IMG/VR virus record: IMGVR_UViG_3300024980_000003
Coordinates: 1 to 64,000 of that record
Strand: one strand, 5' to 3'
Length of the DNA stretch: 64,000 nucleotides
Source: a virus
Under the pieces are notes generated by a model that was not told the DNA's origin, did no database searches, and was given only the letters and a program-made list of their open reading frames with translations. The position numbers and the translations under genes are program-made. Below are positions 23,311 through 31,277 of this stretch, piece by piece (positions within the stretch are counted from its first letter, which is position 1; the number at the start of each line of letters is the position of its first letter).

Positions 23311-24495
23311 TTATACGGAAATAATGGTAGGCGTTGCGTTGAGGTACGACGAAGAACCGGAAATGTGCGCCCCGACACTGACGCCGGAAGTGATACCAGC
23401 GGCCACTTGTGCGAGTAGTTGCGCTTCGGCTTTCTGGCCTTCAATCAGCAATTCTTTTTGGGCAATCAAGGTCGCAATGTTGGCTTTCGCCACTTCAATG
23501 GTTAAGTCGGCTTGCTTGGCTGAATAGTCGATCTCGGCTTTCTGGACGGCAATCTGCGCCTCAATGCGCTTGCCTTCGGCTTCGATCAGGGTTTGATAGA
23601 CATTGGCATCGGCTTGGTAAAGCTTGATCTTGCCTTCGGCATAGGCAACTCCGGCATCGACTAAGCTTTTGAATACATCGACATTGAGCCTGTTGACTTC
23701 GGCCAGCAGTTCAACGCGTTTGGCTTCGGCTTCGACGGCCAGTTGCAAGAAGGCATTGTGGGCATTGTTTAGCGCAATCTCTAAAGTCGCCGCTTGCTGA
23801 ATGGCAAACTGCAAATTCTTCTGTTCCAAATCGGCCTGAGCCACCGCGATATTGCGCGATTCGGTAATATCCGCTTCGGCTAATTGCTCGTTAGCTTGAT
23901 AAATCGCTTCGACCTGATCGCCTTGCGGCAAGCTCCAGCCGGAACGGGCAAAGCTGCGGTTAATCGCGTCAATCGTGCCTTGTGCCGTGGCTCGGGTGCG
24001 TTCTCTGCCTCTATCCCATATTTGCTGCTCAATAACAGGATTCAGGCCCGTCTGCCGGAAATTGTTAATCAGCCCATCCAGAATCCTAACCAAGTCATCG
24101 AGCAACGTGGACGAGTATTCCGATTGCGTCGGGAAGTTGGCGTTAATCTCGGTGATGACCGGCAACGCGGGACGGTTGAAATCAATATCGGTCGGCTTAA
24201 CCGGCGCATCCCCGCTGATGATGAAATCCTCGACCTGCGAGAAGTCCGATAGCGGCGGCAATTCGGCATCGGTAATCTGCGGGATATTTGCCAGTTTCGC
24301 CAGTTCGTTGTTCAACGCCTCCAACTTGATCGGCAGTTCATCGAGCAACTGGTTGCGGTGCGCTATCGCCTCATCGACGGTGTTTTCGGTAAAGGTCTTG
24401 ATCCCGCTAGAGTCGGGATACCAATAGGAATCTTCTAAGCCGAGTCCCGGTTCGGGGAAGTCAGACTTAATAGGGGGGACTTGTATGATACTCAT
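23311..24495 (-). CDS. Coiled-coil structural protein
   Basis: 394 residues. Residues 1-110 are Pro-rich and acidic; from about 190 to 370 the chain is almost continuous helix (QANEQLAEADITESRNIAVA and similar) with many Ala and Glu, a long coiled coil. It ends in a short Gly/Ser tail. It sits among the internal or tail-associated genes, so an ejection or tail component is likely. A GGACACCCC stretch precedes the ATG, with a dispersed hairpin at 24517-24531 just upstream. Confidence 0.62.
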   Translation of the reverse strand: MSIIQVPPIKSDFPEPGLGLEDSYWYPDSSGIKTFTENTVDEAIAHRNQLLDELPIKLEALNNELAKLANIPQITDAELPPLSDFSQVEDFIISGDAPVKPTDIDFNRPALPVITEINANFPTQSEYSSTLLDDLVRILDGLINNFRQTGLNPVIEQQIWDRGRERTRATAQGTIDAINRSFARSGWSLPQGDQVEAIYQANEQLAEADITESRNIAVAQADLEQKNLQFAIQQAATLEIALNNAHNAFLQLAVEAEAKRVELLAEVNRLNVDVFKSLVDAGVAYAEGKIKLYQADANVYQTLIEAEGKRIEAQIAVQKAEIDYSAKQADLTIEVAKANIATLIAQKELLIEGQKAEAQLLAQVAAGITSGVSVGAHISGSSSYLNATPTIISV

Positions 24496-24516
24496 GGGGT
24501 GTCCTTTAGGATCATA

Positions 24517-24531
24517 GCGTCATCACGACGC
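24517..24531 (-). repeat. Dispersed leader hairpin, copy 1
   Basis: GCGTCATCACGACGC. As RNA from the late strand it forms a 5-bp stem with a 5-base loop, 21 bases upstream of a structural gene start. Identical copies occur at 28642 and 33995, a shorter one at 42398. Confidence 0.65.
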
Positions 24532-24544
24532 GAATTTATTTAGC

Positions 24545-24754
24545 TCACCACTTATCGAGTGGGCATTTTGATTTTATCAGCACATTGGCGGCTATCTTGA
24601 ACTTCACGAGACAGCCGCACTGTTGGCATTGCTTAATGCCTGCGACTTCGCCCAACTGCTCGCAGTCCAGGCAGATAGCCAGTGCGTTCGCCATAAACGC
24701 CTTACCTTCTGCAATCAGCGCGTGAGGCTTGTCATCGCAAGTTTTACAGGTCAA
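24545..24754 (-). CDS. Small zinc-ribbon protein
   Basis: 69 residues. Cys pairs CKTC (3-6), CLDC, CQQC and a late Cys indicate a zinc ribbon; the layout resembles the DUF6171-type small phage proteins. It begins with TTG (MTCKTC) overlapping the end of the previous gene by 11 bases. No function known. Confidence 0.6.
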   Translation of the reverse strand: MTCKTCDDKPHALIAEGKAFMANALAICLDCEQLGEVAGIKQCQQCGCLVKFKIAANVLIKSKCPLDKW

Positions 24755-26378
24755 CGGCTTTCACCAACTCTGACAACAGCGTAAACTCGCCCACTTTGAT
24801 ACTCAGATCAACACCGGCGGTTGTTTTAACCGGAATCTCCGTAGTCTGGTAATACTGGCCGCTACTGTCCTTGATCAACAGCCATACTTTGACATGGCCG
24901 GTGTTGTTCCAAACCCTGACGTTATGCACCCCATCTTCAACTTCGCAGGGAATGCCGAAGCGCTTTTGCATGGCGTAGGTGTTCTTGTCTGTGCTAATAA
25001 CATTCGCTCGGCTATTCGCCGTCATGTTATACGAATGGTAAATCCGGCAATCGTCAACAACCACGCCGCTCAAGCCGACATCGGTGTATTGCGTGTCAGA
25101 AGAATTGGCTCGGGCGGCATATTTAGACAGAACCGAATCTTCGTAGCCGTACTGATCGCCGGTGGAGGACGGAATCATGAACAGGCCGAACTCGCCGTTG
25201 CCTTGCCGGGTATCGGTAAACACGATATTGCTGCCGTCGATATAAAACCCCGAATAACTGATAAAGCCGTTATTATCCACCCGCTTGTTGATCGCCTGAA
25301 TACGGGTATTGTAAAAATCAAACTCAAAGTAGGTTTTGGTCGATTCCTGGAAAGGCGCATAATTTGCAAAGGACAGGTTGTAGCCTTCCTCAGATGCAGC
25401 ATTGGCGGTTGCTACAAAATTGTCCCGATTAGCATTCCAGTTGTCAAAGTTCATTTGCCCTGTGGTGACGCCGCCCGGATAGTTATACTCGGAACCGGCA
25501 TCCCTTGCACACTGGTCAGGGAAAAATGGAGCTACCACTTGACTATGACCACCGCCATAATGGGAGGCTAAGCCTTCATACGTATAGCCAAAGTCTTTGG
25601 TGTAGGGGACGGCACCGATCGCCAAATAATTGACAGCCCCAAGCAGCGTACAACTACAAGGAATCGTTTCTTCCTCCCACGTCACATCGGTGCCGTAATC
25701 CGCATCCACGCCGCACGTGCCTGAACTATAGGTATAGCTGGTCACATACGTCCAGCCCGGATTCAGCGTTGGCCTAAATTCAGTCACCGCCTCGGTTGAC
25801 CAGGTAATCGGCCCTAATCCAGTCACCGTGTGCGTATACACTCGGGTTTGTACGCATACCTGCTGAAATTTCACATTAGGGTCGTAATCGCCGTTGACGT
25901 AGCTATATAAATCCACGTAGAACGCATTATTGTGGATGAAGCCTGGAAAGTCGTTGCCATTGTTCTCGGCAATCACTTCGCCGTTGTACTTGGTTAGAGT
26001 CTTGCCGGATGGCGTTGTCAGTGAAACTTCGTAATAGTCCTGTGCAATACTATCATCAATGAAGTCTTGCACGATATAGCCGATGCACTTAGGAATGCTG
26101 TCCGTAGACGCAACCGCCAGCGCTGTCACATCCACGCCGATCTCGTCAATATCAGCCAGCCCATACTGATTAGACCGCGCATACAGCTTAACCTGATCTT
26201 CCAGCGTCTTGCGGGTAATGCCGTCCTTAATGCCGCCTAGCTGCATCTTGCGCTTCAATTCTCCGAGCAGTAATCGCGCTTTGGCTTCATACGTCGCGCA
26301 CAGGTTAGGATCTCCCAGAAAGTTCCGCAGTACCGGGCCGAGTTCCAAACCGCCGATGTGCTTGCCGTTGAAAAACAC
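24744..26378 (-). CDS. Virion structural protein, possible tail or fibre part
   Basis: 544 residues, beta-rich with many Tyr, Asn, Thr and Gly, no signal. Early helical region (EAKARLLLGELKRKMQL) followed by jelly-roll-like strands. It lies in a block of fibre-like genes. No family recognised. The start overlaps the last base of the upstream stop. Confidence 0.55.
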   Translation of the reverse strand: MFFNGKHIGGLELGPVLRNFLGDPNLCATYEAKARLLLGELKRKMQLGGIKDGITRKTLEDQVKLYARSNQYGLADIDEIGVDVTALAVASTDSIPKCIGYIVQDFIDDSIAQDYYEVSLTTPSGKTLTKYNGEVIAENNGNDFPGFIHNNAFYVDLYSYVNGDYDPNVKFQQVCVQTRVYTHTVTGLGPITWSTEAVTEFRPTLNPGWTYVTSYTYSSGTCGVDADYGTDVTWEEETIPCSCTLLGAVNYLAIGAVPYTKDFGYTYEGLASHYGGGHSQVVAPFFPDQCARDAGSEYNYPGGVTTGQMNFDNWNANRDNFVATANAASEEGYNLSFANYAPFQESTKTYFEFDFYNTRIQAINKRVDNNGFISYSGFYIDGSNIVFTDTRQGNGEFGLFMIPSSTGDQYGYEDSVLSKYAARANSSDTQYTDVGLSGVVVDDCRIYHSYNMTANSRANVISTDKNTYAMQKRFGIPCEVEDGVHNVRVWNNTGHVKVWLLIKDSSGQYYQTTEIPVKTTAGVDLSIKVGEFTLLSELVKAVDL

Positions 26379-27352
26379 TAGATTTTCCTGGTCAGCTTTT
26401 CCACATTAAGAACAAGGTCATCGACCACCGCCGAGCTGCCCGCGACATTCTCCAGCTTGAATTTCCAATATTTCCCCTTGCAGCCTCGGCCTAAATTCGC
26501 CTTGCTGGTTTTCATTTGCGTGGTCGCCGCTATCGTGTACGGATTAGCGCCGGTTGTTTCGTCAGTCACCGTAAGTTTAAGTTTGCCGCCTTTTACCCCA
26601 AGCCACGCATCCGGTATGCGCTTTAAGTAATGGTCGCCAAAGTCCAGCCGTCCGGTTTCGATGAAGGCGTTTATAGCCGTGCCATTATCAGTTGCACCAG
26701 AAAGCGTGTGTATGCCGGTGCTATCAGCCCCAAGGCTATTTGACAGGCTATTAAAGCCATAATTCTCAAACTTACTGACAGCAAAAGTGTTGAGATTAAT
26801 CGCATAGCCATAGAACACCTCATTGGCAAGGAAATCATACGTGGCATCCAGATAGCCCGTAGCCGCCGTGTACGCATTGAAATCGTAAGACGCATCCAGA
26901 TAGCCGATGGACGGCGTATAAGCCAGCAGATCATAACTGACATCGATATAGCCGGTCTTTTGCTGATAGGCTTGCAGGTCGTAAGTGGCATCGAGATAGC
27001 CGACTTTCCGGCTGTACGCCAGCAGGTCATAGCTGGCATCCAGATAGCCTGTTTGCTCCGCGTAGCAGTTCAGGTCATAGCTGCCGTTGACATAGCCGAC
27101 TGCTTCCGTATAGGCCAATAGGTCATAACTGGCATCGACATAGCCGGTTTGTTCGGAGTAGGCTAACAGGTCGTAACTGGCATTCAGATAGCCGACCAGC
27201 GCCGTACGTACCGGCAGAGCAAACGCTACAGACGGCGATACCGGATAGCTCAGGGTCTTGACGAACTGCCCGTTGCCAATCGGTCGCATCACGACGACCG
27301 GGGCTTTAAGTTCCCTGCGCCGCCTGATCCAGTTGCCGCCGTTACGGAACAT
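26378..27352 (-). CDS. Structural protein with eight 16-residue repeats
   Basis: 324 residues. Residues 53-180 are eight tandem copies of a 16-residue unit of the form xGYLDASYDLLAYxxx, with Gly-Tyr at the start and Tyr-Asp in the middle kept in every copy. The C-terminal 140 residues are a beta-rich domain (VTDETTGANPYTIAATTQ). Probably a fibre or spike-associated protein. DNA repeat copies differ mainly at third codon positions and at the linker. Confidence 0.62.
   Translation of the reverse strand: MFRNGGNWIRRRRELKAPVVVMRPIGNGQFVKTLSYPVSPSVAFALPVRTALVGYLNASYDLLAYSEQTGYVDASYDLLAYTEAVGYVNGSYDLNCYAEQTGYLDASYDLLAYSRKVGYLDATYDLQAYQQKTGYIDVSYDLLAYTPSIGYLDASYDFNAYTAATGYLDATYDFLANEVFYGYAINLNTFAVSKFENYGFNSLSNSLGADSTGIHTLSGATDNGTAINAFIETGRLDFGDHYLKRIPDAWLGVKGGKLKLTVTDETTGANPYTIAATTQMKTSKANLGRGCKGKYWKFKLENVAGSSAVVDDLVLNVEKLTRKI
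26813..27196 (-). repeat. 48-bp tandem repeat inside a structural gene
   Basis: Eight units of 48 bp encoding the 16-residue repeat above. Copies are diverged enough to be stable but can still change in number by recombination. Confidence 0.75.
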
Positions 27353-27792
27353 TACAGTTCTTCGAGTGTCGCGCTAATGATGCTGATAGCTGAGTTCGTG
27401 CCAGCGCCGGTATTCCACAGCACCAGCTCGCTACTGACCGGGATATACAGACCTTCCGGCCATGACCAGTAGATCATCGAACCGATAGTGGCCGGAAAGG
27501 TGACACCCTCCACAAATGCGGTTGGCACGGTAGGGGCTGCCGACCATGCCGTGGCAATGCGTGACGTTCCTGCCGCGCCGCCGAGCACGGTATTGAGTGG
27601 CGCTACACCACTGGTTTGCGTTCCCGCCGCTGCGGCTATCCCTAATGAAAACTCGGAATCCGTGGCGCTGCCGATGACAATCTTGAGTTCAGTCAGTTTG
27701 ACCGCATTGGTCGCATTGGTTAATAGCCCCCAGCAAGGCGTATTGGTTGCCGCCCCGGCCGCTGTTCTTGCCCGATATTGAAATTTAGCCAT
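27352..27792 (-). CDS. Virion structural protein
   Basis: 146 residues, Ala, Thr and Gly-rich beta protein (KLTELKIVIGSATDSEFSLG, then MIYWSWPEGLYIP). Composition is like small capsid-decoration or fibre-accessory proteins. It is adjacent to the repeat protein with overlapping stop and start. No family assigned. Confidence 0.55.
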   Translation of the reverse strand: MAKFQYRARTAAGAATNTPCWGLLTNATNAVKLTELKIVIGSATDSEFSLGIAAAAGTQTSGVAPLNTVLGGAAGTSRIATAWSAAPTVPTAFVEGVTFPATIGSMIYWSWPEGLYIPVSSELVLWNTGAGTNSAISIISATLEEL

Positions 27793-27801
27793 GATGATCC
27801 C

Positions 27802-28617
27802 TTAAATCTTTACGTTGAAGCCAAGACTAAAGCCATTTGCCAGCGTCTCGGTGAATGAATTGGCCGGAACTTCGCGTTTGATCCAGATCGCTTTACAGTA
27901 GGTCGTGCCAGCGGTTGAACTGAGATTGAACGCCGTCAATGGTGCTGCCGAAGTCGGTGATGAGAAGGTCACGCCAGCCGGTGCGCCGGTTTCTGAGCCG
28001 GTATCAGCCGGGTAATCGGTGCCTGATACGCCTGCGCCGGTGCTGGGAACTTGCGTGGCAAGGCCGATGCTGATGGTGTCCAGTCCCGGTGTGTTCGAGG
28101 CAATGAACAGTTCAATATCCACCTTGTCGTCCGTGGTCGCTACGGTGCCGGTGTTCTTGATAAAGATGCAGCGGTATTCAGTCAGCCCTGCCAGTGATTG
28201 CGCCTTGCTGACGTTATCGAAGATTTTCAGCGATTGCGCGGTAATCGCTACCGTATCGGTAGCGCTGGCAGACGGCAACGAGGATGCAACCACGGTCACA
28301 TGCAACACACCGCCATTATTTAGGCCTTGCAGCGCATAGGTGCCGCTGGTCGAGACATTAACGGCGGTGCCGGTCTGTCCTCCGTAGGGAGTCCAACTGA
28401 GGGTTTTTGTTGTAGACGAATAGGTATAGCTTAAGGTGCCATTACCGAGCGAGTTGCCAGAAGCATCCCCTAACGTCACGCCGAGAATGGGCGTGGTAGC
28501 GGTAGCGAGTTGCGACAGGATTTTGGTTGATGAGATTGCGCCTCCTGTAGAGGCACTGGCTGTACTATTGCCAGCGCCCCCAGAGAGGTAAAATGCGAGT
28601 TCACTTAAGTTACTCAT
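27802..28617 (-). CDS. Virion structural protein, Ig-like
   Basis: 271 residues, Ser/Thr/Gly-rich. Repeated beta patterns (LSYTYSSTTKTLSWTPYGG, VNVSTSGTYALQG) look like immunoglobulin-type or fibre domains. A leader hairpin lies at 28642-28656, 25 bases before the ATG. Fibre or decoration role inferred from position. Confidence 0.55.
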   Translation of the reverse strand: MSNLSELAFYLSGGAGNSTASASTGGAISSTKILSQLATATTPILGVTLGDASGNSLGNGTLSYTYSSTTKTLSWTPYGGQTGTAVNVSTSGTYALQGLNNGGVLHVTVVASSLPSASATDTVAITAQSLKIFDNVSKAQSLAGLTEYRCIFIKNTGTVATTDDKVDIELFIASNTPGLDTISIGLATQVPSTGAGVSGTDYPADTGSETGAPAGVTFSSPTSAAPLTAFNLSSTAGTTYCKAIWIKREVPANSFTETLANGFSLGFNVKI

Positions 28618-28641
28618 TGGTTGCCTTCTATGAGGATCGTG

Positions 28642-28656
28642 GCGTCATCACGACGC
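28642..28656 (-). repeat. Dispersed leader hairpin, copy 2
   Basis: Exact copy of the 15-mer at 24517, located in the leader of the 28617 gene. Confidence 0.65.
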
Positions 28657-28685
28657 GGTTGCGCTAGTGCGCGGTTGTTACTGCT

Positions 28686-29015
28686 TTAATCGTTGTTGTT
28701 AATCAATACGCCTTTATAGCCAACTGATTCGACGGAATAGTAATCGGTTCCCCATCCACCCGTTTCATATTCTCCATAATTACCGGCTTTAATATCGGCA
28801 TCGATGATTTGGAACGCTTCCTCTTCGCTATGCGCCATAGTAAAGAAACTGAATTGACCGTGACCTTGCGGAATGAATCCGTAAAGTTTCAGCTCTTTTT
28901 CTTCATGCTGCTCTGATGGTTCATAGCCATGCTCGATAAACTTATCCCTTAATTCATCCGTAGACATTGAATCAATGCGCTCTATCGCTTGTTTGGCTAA
29001 GTCTTGGATGTTCAT
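28686..29015 (-). CDS. Hypothetical acidic protein in the late block
   Basis: 109 residues, acidic, no repeats, with YGFIPQGHGQFSFFTMAHSE and a Tyr/Gly-rich end. Its composition is unlike the surrounding structural proteins, suggesting an accessory insertion (moron). No family recognised. Confidence 0.58.
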   Translation of the reverse strand: MNIQDLAKQAIERIDSMSTDELRDKFIEHGYEPSEQHEEKELKLYGFIPQGHGQFSFFTMAHSEEEAFQIIDADIKAGNYGEYETGGWGTDYYSVESVGYKGVLINNND

Positions 29016-29021
29016 TATGCT

Positions 29022-29231
29022 TTATGCCCGTAGCAATCGCCATTTCCAAGACCGAAAGCGAACCCCAAGCCGCAAGAAATAGTTAGCTGTCAATCGTAAA
29101 ACCCATGCTGCGTATCTGCGTTCTACCCTAAGCTGATGACCGCAATCACAGCAACCGGCAGGATAAGCGGGTTCATTATGGAGGGAGCAATCGCTTAGAT
29201 GCTCGTCACTGGTTGAATTGGCTGTTGCCAT
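29022..29231 (-). CDS. Small Cys-rich protein in the late block
   Basis: 69 residues. A CCDC pair with nearby Cys and His in the first half, and a very basic C-terminus (RLGVRFRSWKWRLLRA). GGAG precedes ATG 29231. Together with the previous gene it forms a non-structural-looking pair. Confidence 0.55.
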   Translation of the reverse strand: MATANSTSDEHLSDCSLHNEPAYPAGCCDCGHQLRVERRYAAWVLRLTANYFLRLGVRFRSWKWRLLRA

Positions 29232-29256
29232 AAAACACTCCTTGGAATTTAAGCAA

Positions 29257-30474
29257 TTATAACACACCACGCAAAGTTTCTGCGGCAATATACTCGGCAT
29301 TAGCCAGCGTGTTAGCGGTTGCCTCTTTCCCGACGAAGATTAGGTAATCTGTTCCGTCCTGCTGTAGTATAGTTTGCGAACCTTCTTTAAAAAACTCAAT
29401 TGCCACATCTTTGTAGCTGATTTCGACTACGCCTTCCGGCGAGCATTGCAGCCAGCCCCGATCCGACATCACGTAAGCCACCTTGCCGTCAGGATGGTAG
29501 ACTTCCGAGCCTTTAACGGTCGCGCAGTCTTGCAGCTCTTCGTAAATCGCCGGACCGTCGCCGTCAATGTTGGTGATCCGTCCAAATTTGTTTTGTGTAC
29601 CGATATAGAGCACGTTCGGGCAGGATATGATTGTTTGCACGGTGCTGTCCAGCCGGAAGTATTGGCCTTTGTGTTGCAAGCCGTAATTGTGCAAGTCTGT
29701 CCAGTACACTTTATCGCCGACTGCGTAGTAAAGCCTGCCGTAATGGGCTTTGATTATTGATACAGGTTTAGGCGTGAACGCAAATTGCGTGGACAGCGGC
29801 ACGGTGCAAATGCGATTGGTCAGGGTGATCTGGTCAATGTCAGCCGAGAACTCGCCGTAAAGGTACAACTCTTTACCGTTGACTGAGCTGATATAGATAG
29901 CCACACCAGTACAATATGAAGGCGGAATGGGGAAGTTGTTCAGGTAAATGCCGCCGCCCTCAGGAACCGTGACGCGCTTACTGTTGCCGGTGCCGCCTTC
30001 CTGCCCGTCCGAACCAAGATAAGTGATGGCTATCCGATAATCACCTGCGAACAGTCCACCCACCGATACCGCTGTTGCATCCGGTTGCCTTGGTGGTCGT
30101 GCCGTACCCCACTCATAACTTACACCCCCAACAATCTTGCCAGAAGATAGCTCATTAGCCCAATAGACAGTATCAGCAATTTGAGTATAGAAGCACCGAG
30201 AACTTCCGATAGCACTTTGTAGAACTGTCGCGGTATCGTCATCATTCAGCCTCTTTAAATCGCCGTCCTCAACAAATAGCGTTATATCATCGGTGGCATG
30301 AATCCACTTGCAATCGCCCGAGTAGCGCAAGGTTTTGCCGGGTCGCGGAAACAATACCGTGCCGTCGTCTTGAAATAACACGTTCACGGCATTGAATAGC
30401 TTACCTTCCGGCAACGCGGTATCTTTGGCCCGGTTATTGAAGCCCTGAAACTTGGGAAGATTTACATCAGTCAT
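29257..30474 (-). CDS. Beta-propeller-like tail or head-completion protein
   Basis: 405 residues. Repeating short beta patterns with Gly, Trp and Tyr (GDLKRLND, HYGRLYYAVGDKVYWTDLHNYG, GKVAYVMSDRGWLQCSPEG) indicate a propeller. Comparable proteins close the head-tail junction of short-tailed phages (P22 gp10 role), but identity is not certain. The stop of the preceding gene overlaps its start. Confidence 0.58.
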   Translation of the reverse strand: MTDVNLPKFQGFNNRAKDTALPEGKLFNAVNVLFQDDGTVLFPRPGKTLRYSGDCKWIHATDDITLFVEDGDLKRLNDDDTATVLQSAIGSSRCFYTQIADTVYWANELSSGKIVGGVSYEWGTARPPRQPDATAVSVGGLFAGDYRIAITYLGSDGQEGGTGNSKRVTVPEGGGIYLNNFPIPPSYCTGVAIYISSVNGKELYLYGEFSADIDQITLTNRICTVPLSTQFAFTPKPVSIIKAHYGRLYYAVGDKVYWTDLHNYGLQHKGQYFRLDSTVQTIISCPNVLYIGTQNKFGRITNIDGDGPAIYEELQDCATVKGSEVYHPDGKVAYVMSDRGWLQCSPEGVVEISYKDVAIEFFKEGSQTILQQDGTDYLIFVGKEATANTLANAEYIAAETLRGVL

Positions 30475-30722
30475 CGTGGGTACACTATGCCGATAACGGC
30501 ATTATTTTTAGGCCAAGATACAGTCTTGCCTGGGTTTTTATCCATCAGCAGTTTAAGCTCAACGCGAGCTTGAGAATCCAACACCTCTACTGCTACCTTG
30601 TTGTTTACCCAAGGCTCGTAAAAATTGGTATTGGCCTTATCCACAATAGAATCAGGGAAGCCGTCAATGTACGGGTAAGGCTGGCCGATGCTGTCCCAGT
30701 TTTGATAAGATGACTGACTCAT
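30471..30722 (-). CDS. Small late protein
   Basis: 83 residues, soluble, aromatic N-terminus (SYQNWDSIGQPYPYIDGFP). Lies between two structural genes with 4-base overlap to the next. Probably a minor virion part. No recognised family. Confidence 0.52.
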   Translation of the reverse strand: MSQSSYQNWDSIGQPYPYIDGFPDSIVDKANTNFYEPWVNNKVAVEVLDSQARVELKLLMDKNPGKTVSWPKNNAVIGIVYPR

Positions 30723-30725
30723 TAT

Positions 30726-31241
30726 CTAATCTCCAATTTTAACTTTGAGCAATAGTTCTACTTTCTCTGTGTTCGATTTTGTTGCCAGTACATTAATTTC
30801 AAATTCACCCGCGGCAATAGCCGCATCCGGCAATGCGTCGATCATAAACTGACACGAGGTGCCGGTGTTGCTGGTTGATGACACGGTTACGCCATGAGTG
30901 CAGGTATAAGCGACTGATGAAATAGATTCAGTCGCCGGCATCAGAGTATCCAGCATTCCCTCCCACGTTAAACCTAATGCGCCGTCTGTAGACTCCTCCC
31001 CCGGCACATAGCTTAATGTCGGCGCTGTTGCTCCGCTTTTGCCCGGATTCTTAACCCGATAAATAAGGCCGGTATAGACAGGCGGCACCATAATGTCGTA
31101 ATTATCATCATCGTATTTGCGATAGACCTTATTAGCTTCCCACGGATCGGCACGGAAGATAATGCCCATCAACCTTTTTGAGTTGGGTTTGTGATTGCCA
31201 GCTATTCGATAGCCGCCCGTTTGTAGCGCGTCATAAAGCAT
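30726..31241 (-). CDS. Late structural protein
   Basis: 171 residues. N-terminal half has mixed charge (ADPWEANKVYRKYDDDNYD), the C-terminal half an Ig-like beta pattern (HGVTVSSTSNTGTSCQFMIDAL). Likely fibre-associated. Function unknown. Confidence 0.52.
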   Translation of the reverse strand: MLYDALQTGGYRIAGNHKPNSKRLMGIIFRADPWEANKVYRKYDDDNYDIMVPPVYTGLIYRVKNPGKSGATAPTLSYVPGEESTDGALGLTWEGMLDTLMPATESISSVAYTCTHGVTVSSTSNTGTSCQFMIDALPDAAIAAGEFEINVLATKSNTEKVELLLKVKIGD

Positions 31242-31277
31242 TAGCGTTTCCTAATGGATGATGGTGTTAGGTTGGTG

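Noticed and set aside
23884-24427. Plus-strand open frames opposite the coiled-coil gene
   Set aside because: Antisense shadows of a GC-skewed repetitive coding sequence.
24894-25571. 225-codon plus-strand open frame
   Set aside because: It lies wholly opposite a structural gene in the late operon and has no ribosome site or family likeness; a shadow frame.
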